A stretch of 64,000 nt of DNA from Natronincola peptidivorans (lineage in GTDB: Bacteria > Bacillota > Clostridia > Peptostreptococcales > Natronincolaceae). Of this stretch, positions 52,111-61,068 are shown in pieces; the first letter of the stretch is position 1, and each line of letters opens with the position of its first letter. A model generated the notes under the pieces. It worked only from the letters and a program-made list of their open reading frames with translations. It was not told the DNA's origin and did not search any database. The stretch covers positions 1 through 64,000 of the forward strand of contig NZ_FOHU01000016.1 of NCBI RefSeq assembly GCF_900111615.1, read 5' to 3'. The position numbers and the translations under genes were made by a program.

Positions 52111-52732
52111 AAAAACCAAAGAGATCTTTTCTTTAGGAATTCTTAAAGATAACCCTATTTATCGACAGATGCTGGGAATTTGTTCCGCACTGGCTGTTAC
52201 AAATCTTATGACAAACTCCTTTATCATGGGTTTAGGATTGATTTTTGTGGCTTCCTTTTCCAGTTTAACGGTGTCTATTATTAGACAGTTTACCCCTAAG
52301 CACATCCGTATGATGGTACAGACCCTTATCATCTCTGCCTATGTTATTATTGTTGATATCGTTTTAAAGGCCTATATGCCCGACATGAGTGAGGCCCTAG
52401 GGCCTTATGTTGGTTTAATTATTACCAATTGTATTATTATGGGTCGATGTGAGGCTTTTGCGCAAAGTAATCCTCCTTTGCCTTCCTTTCTCGATGGGGT
52501 AGCCTCTGGTGTCGGTTATGCATCAGTTTTACTTATTATTGCTTTCTTTAGAGAGTTACTTGGATTTGGAACTGTTTTTGGTTATACTGTCTTTGGCGAT
52601 TGGTGGGTCAATTGGATCTTTATGATTATGCCTCCTGGTGCCTTCTTTATGCTGGGTATCCTCATTTGGGTAGCCAACTACTATGTTCCAAAAGAATCGG
52701 AAGAAAAACCATCTATGGGAGGTGCTAAATAA
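52103..52732 (+). CDS. nqrD: NqrD/RnfE subunit
   Basis: A 209-residue protein with six membrane helices and the family block GPYVGLIITNCIIMGRCEAFA containing the conserved cysteine that binds part of the membrane [2Fe-2S] cluster. It overlaps nqrC by 8 bp. Confidence 0.92.
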   Translation: MTRKTKEIFSLGILKDNPIYRQMLGICSALAVTNLMTNSFIMGLGLIFVASFSSLTVSIIRQFTPKHIRMMVQTLIISAYVIIVDIVLKAYMPDMSEALGPYVGLIITNCIIMGRCEAFAQSNPPLPSFLDGVASGVGYASVLLIIAFFRELLGFGTVFGYTVFGDWWVNWIFMIMPPGAFFMLGILIWVANYYVPKESEEKPSMGGAK

Positions 52733-53322
52733 TGGAAAATATTCATCCTATCACCATACTAATGGCTTCCATTTTTACTAGTAATATGATCCTGGCCAAT
52801 TTCTTAGGAATGTGCTCCTTTATAGCAGTCTCAAAGGAAATAAAAACTTCTTTGGGAATAGGTCAGGCAGTTACCTTTGTATTAACAGGTACTAGTGTTA
52901 TCAACTATCTAATTTATCATTATATTTTGATACCCTATCAGCTGGAATATCTTCGTTTTATCGTTTTCATTATCACTATAGCTGCCTTTGTGCAGATTGT
53001 TGAAATGATTGTTGAAAGATATCTGCCTACTTTGTATTATTCTCTAGGTATTTTTCTTCCATTAATTACTGTGAATTGTGCTATTTTGGGTGTTTCCTTG
53101 TTTATGGTTATTCGCAGCTATAGCTTTTTACAATCCATCGCCTTTGGTATCGGTTCGGGTCTAGGATGGATGCTGGCAATCGTGGCTATGGCTGGCATTC
53201 GACAAAAGATAAAAAATGCTCCTGTCCCTAAAGGCCTTCAAGGGGCGGGCATTACTTTAATCATCACAGGACTTATGGCTTTAGCCTTTATTGGGTTCTC
53301 CGGCATTGTAAACATTCAATAG
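52732..53322 (+). CDS. nqrE: NqrE/RnfA subunit
   Basis: A 196-residue protein with six helices, inverted in topology to NqrD, and the blocks ILANFLGMCSFIAVSK and FLPLITVNCAILGVSLF that carry the other cysteine ligands. It overlaps nqrD by one base (TAATG). Confidence 0.92.
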   Translation: MENIHPITILMASIFTSNMILANFLGMCSFIAVSKEIKTSLGIGQAVTFVLTGTSVINYLIYHYILIPYQLEYLRFIVFIITIAAFVQIVEMIVERYLPTLYYSLGIFLPLITVNCAILGVSLFMVIRSYSFLQSIAFGIGSGLGWMLAIVAMAGIRQKIKNAPVPKGLQGAGITLIITGLMALAFIGFSGIVNIQ

Positions 53323-53333
53323 GAGGTGAGCTG

Positions 53334-54431
53334 ATGTCGACGATATTAATTACAGTACTGATCATCACAGGGATTGCCACCCTATTGGCGTTTTTACTAA
53401 CCTTTGCCGATGCTTATATTGCAGATTATGGAGAATGTAAAATTATTGTGAATAAGGATGAAGAACTGGTGGTGGAGGGCGGCAGCAGCCTCTTATCCTC
53501 TTTGACAGAGCATGACATCTATCTCCCCTCTGCCTGTGGAGGTAAAGGCAGCTGTGGCTACTGTAAGTGTAAAATCAATGAGGGTGCAGGTCCAGTGCTG
53601 CCAACAGAGCTTTCTTACTTAACTGAAGAGGATGTTGAAAATAACATTCGTTTAACCTGTCAGGTGAAGGTGAAGGAGGATATGTACATTGAGATACCTG
53701 AGGATCTATTACATGCTAAAAAGTACACAGCAGTAGTAGAGACGGCAAAGGACCTCACACCTAACATCCGATTCTTAAAGCTTAAAATTACTGATGGACA
53801 AGAAATAGAGTTTTTAGCAGGACAGTACGTTCAGTTGCTGGCACCTCCATACCCTGGAAATCCTGATGAGGTATATAGGGCTTACTCTATTGCTTCATCT
53901 ACTACAGAGACTAATTCTATTGATTTGATCATTGGTTATGTTCCTGACGGCATTGTTACTACCTATGTCCATAAGCATTTATCAGAGGGTGATGAAGTTT
54001 CCTTTAACGGTCCCTTTGGAGATTTTTATTTAAATGATTCAGATAAAGATGCAGTGCTGGTGGCAGTAAGTACAGGTATGGCTCCCATCAGAAGCATTCT
54101 CTATGAAATGCTCCACAAGGAGATTGATAGAAACACTGTTTTCTATTTTGGTGCTAGAACAAGAGAGGATTTATTCATGCTGGATGAAATGGAAATGTTT
54201 GAGGAATCCCTTCCCCGATTTAAATTTGTCCCTGTATTGTCCAGAGCTACTGAGGAGGACCAATGGGAGGGTGAAGAAGGTAGGGTTACTGATTTGATAG
54301 AAAAGTACCTTGAGGAGGGGGAAAACAAGGAAGCTTATCTTTGTGGCGGTGCTCCTATGATAAAATCTACCATTGAAGCTTTAGTAGAAAAAGGATTTAA
54401 AGAAGAAATGATTTACTTTGATGAGTTTTAA
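53334..54431 (+). CDS. nqrF: NqrF subunit (NADH-oxidising, FAD and [2Fe-2S])
   Basis: The 365-residue protein has one N-terminal helix and a ferredoxin domain with Cys 68, 74, 77 and 109. A ferredoxin-reductase-like domain follows, with RAYSIAS for FAD and VAVSTGMAPIRSI plus YLCGGAPM for NADH. NqrF is diagnostic of Na+-NQR; Rnf complexes use RnfB and RnfC instead. It is somewhat shorter than the usual 405-410 residues. No nqrA lies before or after this operon in the window. Confidence 0.9.
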   Translation: MSTILITVLIITGIATLLAFLLTFADAYIADYGECKIIVNKDEELVVEGGSSLLSSLTEHDIYLPSACGGKGSCGYCKCKINEGAGPVLPTELSYLTEEDVENNIRLTCQVKVKEDMYIEIPEDLLHAKKYTAVVETAKDLTPNIRFLKLKITDGQEIEFLAGQYVQLLAPPYPGNPDEVYRAYSIASSTTETNSIDLIIGYVPDGIVTTYVHKHLSEGDEVSFNGPFGDFYLNDSDKDAVLVAVSTGMAPIRSILYEMLHKEIDRNTVFYFGARTREDLFMLDEMEMFEESLPRFKFVPVLSRATEEDQWEGEEGRVTDLIEKYLEEGENKEAYLCGGAPMIKSTIEALVEKGFKEEMIYFDEF

Positions 54432-54480
54432 TTGAATGCTAGATTGTAACACCGCTTAGGAAAGACCCTCGAGGCGTAAG

Positions 54481-54533
54481 AAAACCCAGCGACTGCAGCG
54501 TATACGTAATACGTAAAGGTGCTGGGTTTTTGA
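54481..54533 (+). terminator. Terminator of the nqr operon
   Basis: AAAACCCAGC (54481-54490) pairs with GCTGGGTTTT (54521-54530), followed by T; the loop contains TATACGTAATACGTA. Preceding DNA from 54440 has no gene. Confidence 0.75.
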
Positions 54534-54570
54534 AGCAACGAAGAAGATGGAGGTTTTTCAACAGTCTAAA

Positions 54571-54597
54571 GGACCCTCTAGGGGTCCATTCTTTTTT
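54571..54597. terminator. Bidirectional terminator between the nqr and lysine operons
   Basis: GGACCC (54571-54576) and GGGTCC (54582-54587) form a short strong stem followed by ATTCTTTTTT on the plus strand; on the minus strand it directly follows the aminotransferase stop and is followed by TTT. Confidence 0.6.
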
Positions 54598-55777
54598 ACC
54601 AATCCTTTATTATATCTGTAAAGCTATCAATAAATGTGTCAATCTCTTCTTTGTTGATGATTAAAGATGGAAGCAGTCTTAAGATATTCACATTTGTTAC
54701 ATTCACCAAAATACCTCTTTTTACAAACTCGTTGTTTAATACTTCATGATTTTTTAGTATAACTACACCAATCATAAGACCTTTACCACGTATCTCACCT
54801 ATGATTTCAGGATAGTCCTCCTTCAACCGTTGCAGTTCTCCTCTTAGATATTGACTCATTTCCTCTGACTTTTCTAATATACCCTCTTGAAGTATTTCTA
54901 TTGTCTTACTGCCTAAAGCTGAGGCTATAGAGTTTGGAGCAAAGGTAGTACCATGGTCTCCAGGCTTAAAATAATCAGCTATTTTTTCTGCCACCAGTAT
55001 TCCTCCTAGGGATAAGCCTCCTCCCACACCCTTTGCAAATAATAGGATGTCGGGGGTAATACTGGTATGCTGATAGGCAAACATCTTTCCAGTTCTCCCT
55101 ATACCTGTTTGTATTTCGTCCATACAAAGTAGTACATCGTATGCATCACATAGAGCTCTAGCTCCCTCTATAAATTCTGTAGAGACAACCTGCACACCCC
55201 CTGAGCCAAAGACAGGCTCAAATAATAATGCCGCTGGAGCATGCTGTTGAAATACTTTTTCTAGTTGTGCTAAATCTTCTTTTTCTAATTCATATACAGG
55301 GAAATCAGGTGTAGGAAAATCCTGTTGTACCTTTTCCATTCTGGTTAGCTTCAAAGCCCCTAATGTTCTTCCATGGAAGCTATTTTTAAATACTACCACG
55401 CCCTTTGTGTTTTTGTCCTTACTATACTTGTGTATATATTTCAAGGCGGCCTCAGTGCTTTCTGCTCCAGAGTTGGCAAAATATATTTTTCCTTCAAAGG
55501 TTGCCTTTACAAGCTTTTCTGCTAATGCTATTGCTGGTTTATTATAGAAGAAGTTGGAGATATGTCCAAACTGACTGCTTTGATACTGCATTTCCTCTAA
55601 AAGCTGAGGATGACAATGTCCTAACACATTCACCGCTAAACCTGAAAACAAATCTAAATACTTATCATCATTTTCGTCTATGATATACATACCCTCCGCT
55701 TTCTTTACCACAATGGGCATTCTGCCATAGGTAGGTAAGATATATTTTTGGTCCAGTGTCATCCAATCCGTCATCAT
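54596..55777 (-). CDS. Class III aminotransferase, probable N-acetyl-diaminopimelate aminotransferase
   Basis: The 393-residue protein shows the acetylornithine aminotransferase (ArgD) family blocks: FSGLAVNVLGHCHP, NSGAESTEAALK, FHGRTLGALKLT, DEIQTGIGRTGK and the PLP lysine in ILLFAKGVGGG. It is the last gene of the lysine operon, with a 4-bp overlap with lysC. With DapH present, it probably acts as the N-acetyl-L,L-diaminopimelate aminotransferase step. An arginine role (ArgD) is possible, but no arginine genes are near. Confidence 0.85.
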   Translation of the reverse strand: MMTDWMTLDQKYILPTYGRMPIVVKKAEGMYIIDENDDKYLDLFSGLAVNVLGHCHPQLLEEMQYQSSQFGHISNFFYNKPAIALAEKLVKATFEGKIYFANSGAESTEAALKYIHKYSKDKNTKGVVVFKNSFHGRTLGALKLTRMEKVQQDFPTPDFPVYELEKEDLAQLEKVFQQHAPAALLFEPVFGSGGVQVVSTEFIEGARALCDAYDVLLCMDEIQTGIGRTGKMFAYQHTSITPDILLFAKGVGGGLSLGGILVAEKIADYFKPGDHGTTFAPNSIASALGSKTIEILQEGILEKSEEMSQYLRGELQRLKEDYPEIIGEIRGKGLMIGVVILKNHEVLNNEFVKRGILVNVTNVNILRLLPSLIINKEEIDTFIDSFTDIIKDW

Positions 55778-56994
55778 TCTTCCCTCTCCAATTCAAATCC
55801 TTTACCTATTAATTCAATGGCTTTTAATTCATCTTTTTGATCAACCACCCATGTGATTTTGATCTCTGATGTTGTCACCATTTTGATCTCAATATCATTT
55901 TTTGCCATAAGCTCAAACACTTTAGCTGCTACCCCTGAATGAGAGCGCATCCCCAATCCTACAACGGATATTTTTGCAATATCTGTGTTGACCTCCCACT
56001 GGATACTGGTATCTTCTTGTCTCCATTTTTCAACGATTTCTTCTGCTGCATGGAGATCAGTTTTTGGGATAGTAAAACTAACATTCATTTTATTGTCCTC
56101 TGTCAGCATTTGGGAAATCATATCTACATTGACTTCTTCTTCTCCTAGTTCCCCAAATAATCTATATAAGCTAGTGGTTGAGGATGGGAGGTTTAATAAT
56201 GTAACCTGTATATCCTCTAAGCTTGAAGCCATCCCGGTAATTAAGGTTTCTTCCATTGAAGCGTCTCCTCCATTTGTTATAATTGTTCCTTTTTCATCAG
56301 AAAAGGTGGAAGCAACATAGATAGGTATATGGTATTTATGGGCTAGCTCCACAGCGCGGTAATGCATTACTCCCGCCCCTAGGCTGGCCATTTCCATCAT
56401 TTCCTCATAATTGATTTTATTAATCTTTTTTGCTTTTTTCAATTTCCTTGGGTCCATTGTATAGATACCATCAACATCTGTGTAGATTTCACAGCTTGCC
56501 CCAATTTTTGCTGCCAAGGCCACTGCAGAGGTATCGCTGCCACCACGGCCCAAGGTAGTATATTCATTGTCCTCTGTAACACCCTGAAAACCTGCTGCTA
56601 CTACGATTTTATCCTCTTCCAGGGCCTTTAACAGCTTAGAAGCTTCGATATCTTTGATTCTTGCTTTTTGATGTATTGAGGTTGTTTGTATGTTTAACTG
56701 TGAACCAGTAAAGGATACAGCTGAATACCCTTGAGCATTTAGAGCTATAGATAATAATGCTATGGAAATCTGCTCACCCGTTGTCAAAAGCATGTCCATT
56801 TCTCTGGGTACAGGATAATCCGTGATTTCCTTTGCTAAGGATATCAACTCATCGGTGGTTTTACCCATAGCTGATACGATTACCACCACATGATAGCCTT
56901 CTTCTCTTTTCTTAATAATCTTATTGGCTACTTTTTTAATTTTTTCTGTTGTTGCTACAGAGGAGCCCCCATATTTTTGTACTACAATCTTCAT
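55774..56994 (-). CDS. lysC: Aspartokinase
   Basis: A 406-residue protein with the kinase start VVQKYGGSSVAT, the aspartate-binding TLGRGGSDTSAVALAA and DVDGIYTMDPR, and two C-terminal ACT domains (around 265-400) for feedback inhibition. It phosphorylates aspartate as the first step of lysine synthesis. Transcribed under the lysine riboswitch; 6 bp after dapH. Confidence 0.95.
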   Translation of the reverse strand: MKIVVQKYGGSSVATTEKIKKVANKIIKKREEGYHVVVIVSAMGKTTDELISLAKEITDYPVPREMDMLLTTGEQISIALLSIALNAQGYSAVSFTGSQLNIQTTSIHQKARIKDIEASKLLKALEEDKIVVAAGFQGVTEDNEYTTLGRGGSDTSAVALAAKIGASCEIYTDVDGIYTMDPRKLKKAKKINKINYEEMMEMASLGAGVMHYRAVELAHKYHIPIYVASTFSDEKGTIITNGGDASMEETLITGMASSLEDIQVTLLNLPSSTTSLYRLFGELGEEEVNVDMISQMLTEDNKMNVSFTIPKTDLHAAEEIVEKWRQEDTSIQWEVNTDIAKISVVGLGMRSHSGVAAKVFELMAKNDIEIKMVTTSEIKITWVVDQKDELKAIELIGKGFELEREE

Positions 56995-57000
56995 TTCTTG

Positions 57001-57714
57001 CTATGCCTCCAATAGATCACGAAGCTCTTGAACAATTTCAGTTTTTGATTTCGTTTTATCATCGATCTCTTTTATCACCTTAGCTGGTGTTCCTGCCACC
57101 ACAACATTTTCTGGTACATCTGTAGTCACAACGGCTCCAGCTGCCACTACAGAACCCTTGCCAATCCTAACACCTTCTAAAATCACTGCATTAGCTCCTA
57201 TAACTACATCATCTTCAATAGTAACAGGTGTTGCTGATGGCGGTTCTACCACGCCAGCTACTACAGCACCAGCACCAATATGACAGTTTTTGCCGATGAT
57301 TCCTCTTCCTCCAACAACAACATTCATATCAATCATGGTACCTTCACCTATGATAGCTCCTATATTGATAACAGCCCCCATCATAATAACAGCATTTTTA
57401 TGAATTTCTACCTTTTCACGGATGATAGCCCCGGGCTCAATTCTAGCAGGTATCTCCTTCATATCCAGTAAAGGTATGGCTGAATTTCTTCTATCATTTT
57501 CTAGTACAAAGTCTTCGATTTTATTTTTTACTTCCTCTAATAATCGAGATATTACCTTCCACTCACCAAATATTACTCCTGTATCACCAGTGATAAAGCT
57601 TTTGATTTCCCATTTACTCCAATCGATCTCACTTAATTGTCCCTTTACATAAACCTTTACCGGTGTTTTTTTCTCACTATCCTTGATATATTGTATGATT
57701 TCTCTAGCATCCAT
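57001..57714 (-). CDS. dapH: Tetrahydrodipicolinate N-acetyltransferase
   Basis: A 237-residue protein with a DapH-specific N-terminal domain ([20 protein letters not shown]) and a left-handed beta-helix of hexapeptide repeats ([37 protein letters not shown]). It makes N-acetyl-2-amino-6-oxopimelate from tetrahydrodipicolinate, so this organism uses the acetylase branch. Length is exactly usual. Confidence 0.95.
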   Translation of the reverse strand: MDAREIIQYIKDSEKKTPVKVYVKGQLSEIDWSKWEIKSFITGDTGVIFGEWKVISRLLEEVKNKIEDFVLENDRRNSAIPLLDMKEIPARIEPGAIIREKVEIHKNAVIMMGAVINIGAIIGEGTMIDMNVVVGGRGIIGKNCHIGAGAVVAGVVEPPSATPVTIEDDVVIGANAVILEGVRIGKGSVVAAGAVVTTDVPENVVVAGTPAKVIKEIDDKTKSKTEIVQELRDLLEA

Positions 57715-57788
57715 GTTTTCTTATCCTCCTGTGATTTATTTTGTTCTCTTATTGTCTCAAATTTGCTTCATGATTATCCTAGACAGAA

Positions 57789-57823
57789 TACCAAACTGCC
57801 TTTTTCCCAAAGGCAGTTTGGAC
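57789..57823. repeat. Perfect 13-bp hairpin between dapB and dapH
   Basis: CCAAACTGCCTTT (57791-57803) and AAAGGCAGTTTGG (57809-57821) pair perfectly around TTCCC. It has no T-run on the minus strand, so it is more likely an mRNA processing or stabilising hairpin within the operon than a terminator. Confidence 0.65.
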
Positions 57824-57833
57824 TGTATTGTTA

Positions 57834-58556
57834 TTATTTTAGATTTAATACATCCTTCATATTATACATACCATTTGGTTTTCCAATGAGATATTTAGCT
57901 GCCTCCAATGCTCCTTCTGCAAAAACAGCTCGATCATGGGCCTCATGAGTGATTTTTACTGTTTCCAAATCATTGATAAAGCTTGCTTCATGAATTCCCA
58001 CGATGTTACCGCCTCTTATGGCATGTATGCCTATTTCTCCCTTTTCTCTAGGGCATTGTCCCTGTCTTCCATGGGCATGCTTTCTTGTTTCCCCTAACCC
58101 TTTTTCTATGGATTCTACGATGGTAACAGCACTGCCTGATGGAGCATCCATCTTTCTGTTATGATGACTCTCTATGACTTCTATATCAGCTTTTCCCTTT
58201 AAAACAGCAGCAACCTGCTCTACTAAAGAAAAAACTAAATTCATTCCTAAGGACATGTTGGTAGCCTGTAGGATGGGAATGGTTTTTGATGCTTCTTCTA
58301 TTAGCTGCTTCTCCTTTGCTTCAAACCCTGTTGTTCCTATCACCATAGGTATATGATTTTCTACACTATAATTTAATATATCTTTTATAGCAGTTGGATG
58401 GGTAAAATCAATCACTACATCAGGTTTTACAACAATATCATCCAGCTTCCTGTTTAAATCCACACCCTCTACTGTATTCCAATAGACATCCTCTGTTGCC
58501 AGCTTAAACAGCATTTGTCCCATTCTGCCACTAATACCCGATATTAATAGATTCAT
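57834..58556 (-). CDS. dapB: 4-hydroxy-tetrahydrodipicolinate reductase
   Basis: A 240-residue protein with the dinucleotide loop ISGISGRMGQ, DFTHPTAIKDIL, the catalytic IESHHNRKMDAPSGSA block (H-H and K) and GEIGIHAIRGGNIVGIHEA. It follows dapA by 14 bp. Confidence 0.95.
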   Translation of the reverse strand: MNLLISGISGRMGQMLFKLATEDVYWNTVEGVDLNRKLDDIVVKPDVVIDFTHPTAIKDILNYSVENHIPMVIGTTGFEAKEKQLIEEASKTIPILQATNMSLGMNLVFSLVEQVAAVLKGKADIEVIESHHNRKMDAPSGSAVTIVESIEKGLGETRKHAHGRQGQCPREKGEIGIHAIRGGNIVGIHEASFINDLETVKITHEAHDRAVFAEGALEAAKYLIGKPNGMYNMKDVLNLK

Positions 58557-58570
58557 TCCGTCCTTACCTC

Positions 58571-59443
58571 CTAAATGATTTGTAATCGCTTCATTTCCTC
58601 TACTAGCTTTTGTTTAGTTTCTGTTTCCATAGGAGTTAAAGGAAGTCTCAATTCGTTTTCGATATAACCCATTTCAGCTAATGCTGCCTTTACAGGAATA
58701 GGATTTACTTCCACAAACAACAAATTAATAAACTTTTTATATGCCACCTGTAGACCAATGGCCTCCTGTACATTTCCTGATTCAAAAGCTTCACACATGG
58801 CCTGTGTTTCTTTAGGAACTACATTTGCCATTACTGATATGACACCATGTCCTCCGCAAGAATAAATCGGTAGGATATTGTCATCATTCCCAGACCAGAT
58901 CTTAAAATCTTCTGGTACCAGTCTTTTGGTTTCTAGAATATGGGTCATGTTTCCGCTGGCTTCTTTGATTCCTATGATATTTGGCACCTTTGCCAGCTCC
59001 GCTACTGTCTGAGGATCAATGTTAACCCCCGTTCTCCCGGGTACATTATAAAGTATGACTGGTAGGGATGTGACTTTTGCGATTTCTGTATAATGCTGGA
59101 TTAACCCTTTTTGTGTGCATTTGTTGTAATAGGGTGTTACTAATAATATCCCATCAGCTCCTAGAGCTTCTGCCTGCTTTGTATATTTTATAGCTACATC
59201 TGTGCTATTAGAGCCTGTTCCCACAATAACCGGCACTCTTTTGTTATTTTTTGCAATAGCAGTTTTGATTACTGCTTCTCTTTCTTCATAGCTATGGGTT
59301 GATGCTTCCCCTGTAGTACCTAGTACAACTAATGCTTGTGTGCCATTTTCCACCTGAAAGTCAATCACTCTTTCAAAGGCTTCGAAGTCAACTTTACCTC
59401 CCTTAAAGGGTGTGATGATTGCAACACCTGAACCATTAAACAT
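58571..59443 (-). CDS. dapA: 4-hydroxy-tetrahydrodipicolinate synthase
   Basis: A 290-residue TIM-barrel enzyme with GTTGEASTHSYEE, LLVTPYYNKCTQKGL (catalytic tyrosine), LYNVPGRTGVNI and the Schiff-base lysine in IIGIKEASGN. It condenses pyruvate with aspartate semialdehyde. Confidence 0.96.
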   Translation of the reverse strand: MFNGSGVAIITPFKGGKVDFEAFERVIDFQVENGTQALVVLGTTGEASTHSYEEREAVIKTAIAKNNKRVPVIVGTGSNSTDVAIKYTKQAEALGADGILLVTPYYNKCTQKGLIQHYTEIAKVTSLPVILYNVPGRTGVNIDPQTVAELAKVPNIIGIKEASGNMTHILETKRLVPEDFKIWSGNDDNILPIYSCGGHGVISVMANVVPKETQAMCEAFESGNVQEAIGLQVAYKKFINLLFVEVNPIPVKAALAEMGYIENELRLPLTPMETETKQKLVEEMKRLQII

Positions 59444-59501
59444 ATTTCTGCCTCCTTCTTATTATGATCATTCAAATCGCTGCTTAATAAAAGGTTTTAA
59501 A

Positions 59502-60497
59502 TTATTTCATGCTTTCTATTGCTTCTATAATTTGAACAGCATTGGTAGCTGCGCCTTTTCTTAGATTATCTGCCACTACCCATAGGGATAATGCGTTAGG
59601 ATTATATAAATCCTTTCTTATTCTTCCTACATAAGTATCATCAGTATCAGCAACCTCAAGTGGTGTTGGGTAGTGATTATTTTCTGGATTATCCATAACA
59701 ACAACACCCGGTGCTTCTTCAAGTAATGCTTTGACCTCTTCTATTCCAGGAGCTTCCTTCAACTCTAGATAAATAGATTCACTATGTCCATAATATACTG
59801 GTATTCTCACGGTAGTAGCGTTTACTTCTATAGTATTATCCTCCAGTATTTTTTGTGTCTCAAAAACCATTTTTAATTCTTCTTTTGTAAAACCATTTTC
59901 ATTAAATACATCTATATGAGGAATACAGTTAGCAGCGATTCGTTTAGGATATACATTGCTTGGATAAGCTTCATCCTTTATTTGCTCTGCCAGCTCCACG
60001 ATAGCTTTATGTCCACTTCCAGAGACGGCTTGATAGGTGGATACTACAATCTTTTTGATACCATATTGTCTATGCAAAGGAGCTAAAGCCACCATCATTT
60101 GTATTGTGGAGCAGTTTGGATTTGCAATGATTCCTTGATAGCCCTTTAATACATGGGCATTCACCTCTGGTACGATTAATGGAACCCCTTCTGTCATTCT
60201 CCATTGTGAGGAATTATCGATAACAATGTTGCCAGCTTCTGCTGCGATAGGAGCGTATTTCTCTGAAACACTTCCCCCAGCTGAAAACAATAAATAGTCA
60301 AACTGATCCTTCATTACATCCTCTGTTAACAGTTCTACTGTCACCTCTTGCCCATTAAAATCTAGCTTTTCTCCAGCTGTTCTAGCAGAGGCAAAAACCC
60401 TCAATTTGTCGATGGCTACATTTCTTTCTTTTAATATCTCCAGCATCTTACGTCCTACTGCACCTGTGGCACCTACTACACCAATTGATAAACCCAT
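59502..60497 (-). CDS. asd: Aspartate-semialdehyde dehydrogenase
   Basis: A 331-residue protein: NADP loop VVGATGAVGRKML, the active cysteine in IIANPNCSTIQM, and the GHSESIYLEL histidine block. ATG 60497 with GAGGGGGAATAAT is the start rather than the ATG 48 bp further upstream. It is the first gene of the operon, directly behind the lysine riboswitch and its terminator. Confidence 0.95.
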   Translation of the reverse strand: MGLSIGVVGATGAVGRKMLEILKERNVAIDKLRVFASARTAGEKLDFNGQEVTVELLTEDVMKDQFDYLLFSAGGSVSEKYAPIAAEAGNIVIDNSSQWRMTEGVPLIVPEVNAHVLKGYQGIIANPNCSTIQMMVALAPLHRQYGIKKIVVSTYQAVSGSGHKAIVELAEQIKDEAYPSNVYPKRIAANCIPHIDVFNENGFTKEELKMVFETQKILEDNTIEVNATTVRIPVYYGHSESIYLELKEAPGIEEVKALLEEAPGVVVMDNPENNHYPTPLEVADTDDTYVGRIRKDLYNPNALSLWVVADNLRKGAATNAVQIIEAIESMK

Positions 60498-60555
60498 TTT
60501 ATTATTCCCCCTCCATATATTCGTTATTTCGTTATATTTTATCATGATTTCAAGA

Positions 60556-60592
60556 TAAATAAAAAACCCCTAGGTTCATCCTAGGAGTTTGT
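60556..60592 (-). terminator. Riboswitch-controlled terminator before asd
   Basis: On the minus strand AACTCCTAGG and CCTAGGGGTTTTTTATTT form a stem followed by T residues, between the lysine aptamer and the asd start. It is the expression platform expected for an L box. Confidence 0.85.
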
Positions 60593-60667
60593 TAATGCAA
60601 TACAAAGATAGGCATTATAGTATTTGCAAAAAAATACTACTTTTTTATCAAAGCTTATCGCAATTAA

Positions 60668-60842
60668 CAAATAGCACTCCATGGATTAGTTTTCCCATGA
60701 CAGTTGTTTAGTTATTCACCAAACCCCCAACCATTAAATCGATAACTATTTAATGATTTCGGCACGTCAGCCTTTCTATAGGTAGTATTGAGGGTTTCCC
60801 TCTTGACACCTACCCTATACTCTTCTTCGGTGCACCTCTATT
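60668..60842 (-). promoter_or_regulatory. Lysine riboswitch (L box)
   Basis: The minus strand carries the conserved L-box strings in order: AGAGGTGC, AAGAGTA, AGAGGGAAACC, GAAAGGCTGACGTGCCGAA, TTGGGGGTTTGGTG and the AACTGTCATGGG...CATGGAGTGC closing arm. Lysine binding favours the downstream terminator at 60556-60592. This places the whole asd-dapA-dapB-dapH-lysC-aminotransferase operon under lysine control. Confidence 0.93.
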
Positions 60843-60927
60843 TATTAATAAAAAATCTATTTCAGTTGTTCTTATGATCTTGGTTGTTTCAATTCAGTAT
60901 TTGAATTGCTTTTTTGATATTGAAAGT

Positions 60928-60957
60928 AGTGTAACATATGAATGCATATCCTGTCAA
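60928..60957 (-). promoter_or_regulatory. Promoter of the lysine operon
   Basis: On the minus strand TTGACA (60952-60957) and TACACT (60928-60933) are 18 bp apart, about 85 bp before the start of the lysine aptamer. Confidence 0.7.
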
Positions 60958-60991
60958 CTTGATTTTTAGAATTTTGTATACAATCTGAGAG

Positions 60992-61030
60992 AATTATAAC
61001 GGACCTAGTTCCCCTAGGTCCGTTATAATT
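60992..61030 (-). terminator. Terminator of the encapsulin operon
   Basis: Perfect 17-bp arms (60992-61008 and 61014-61030; AATTATAACGGACCTAG and complement) around a 5-nt loop, 39 bp after the encapsulin stop. It has only a weak T tract, so it may also act as an mRNA 3'-stabiliser. Confidence 0.65.
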
Positions 61031-61068
61031 TAAACATTATTTCCAACTCTTGGATTTATAAAATCTTT

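Noticed and set aside
50541-54431. Calling this operon an Rnf complex
   Set aside because: The last gene encodes an NqrF-type NADH dehydrogenase with an N-terminal helix, a [2Fe-2S] ferredoxin domain and a reductase domain; RnfB and RnfC are absent.
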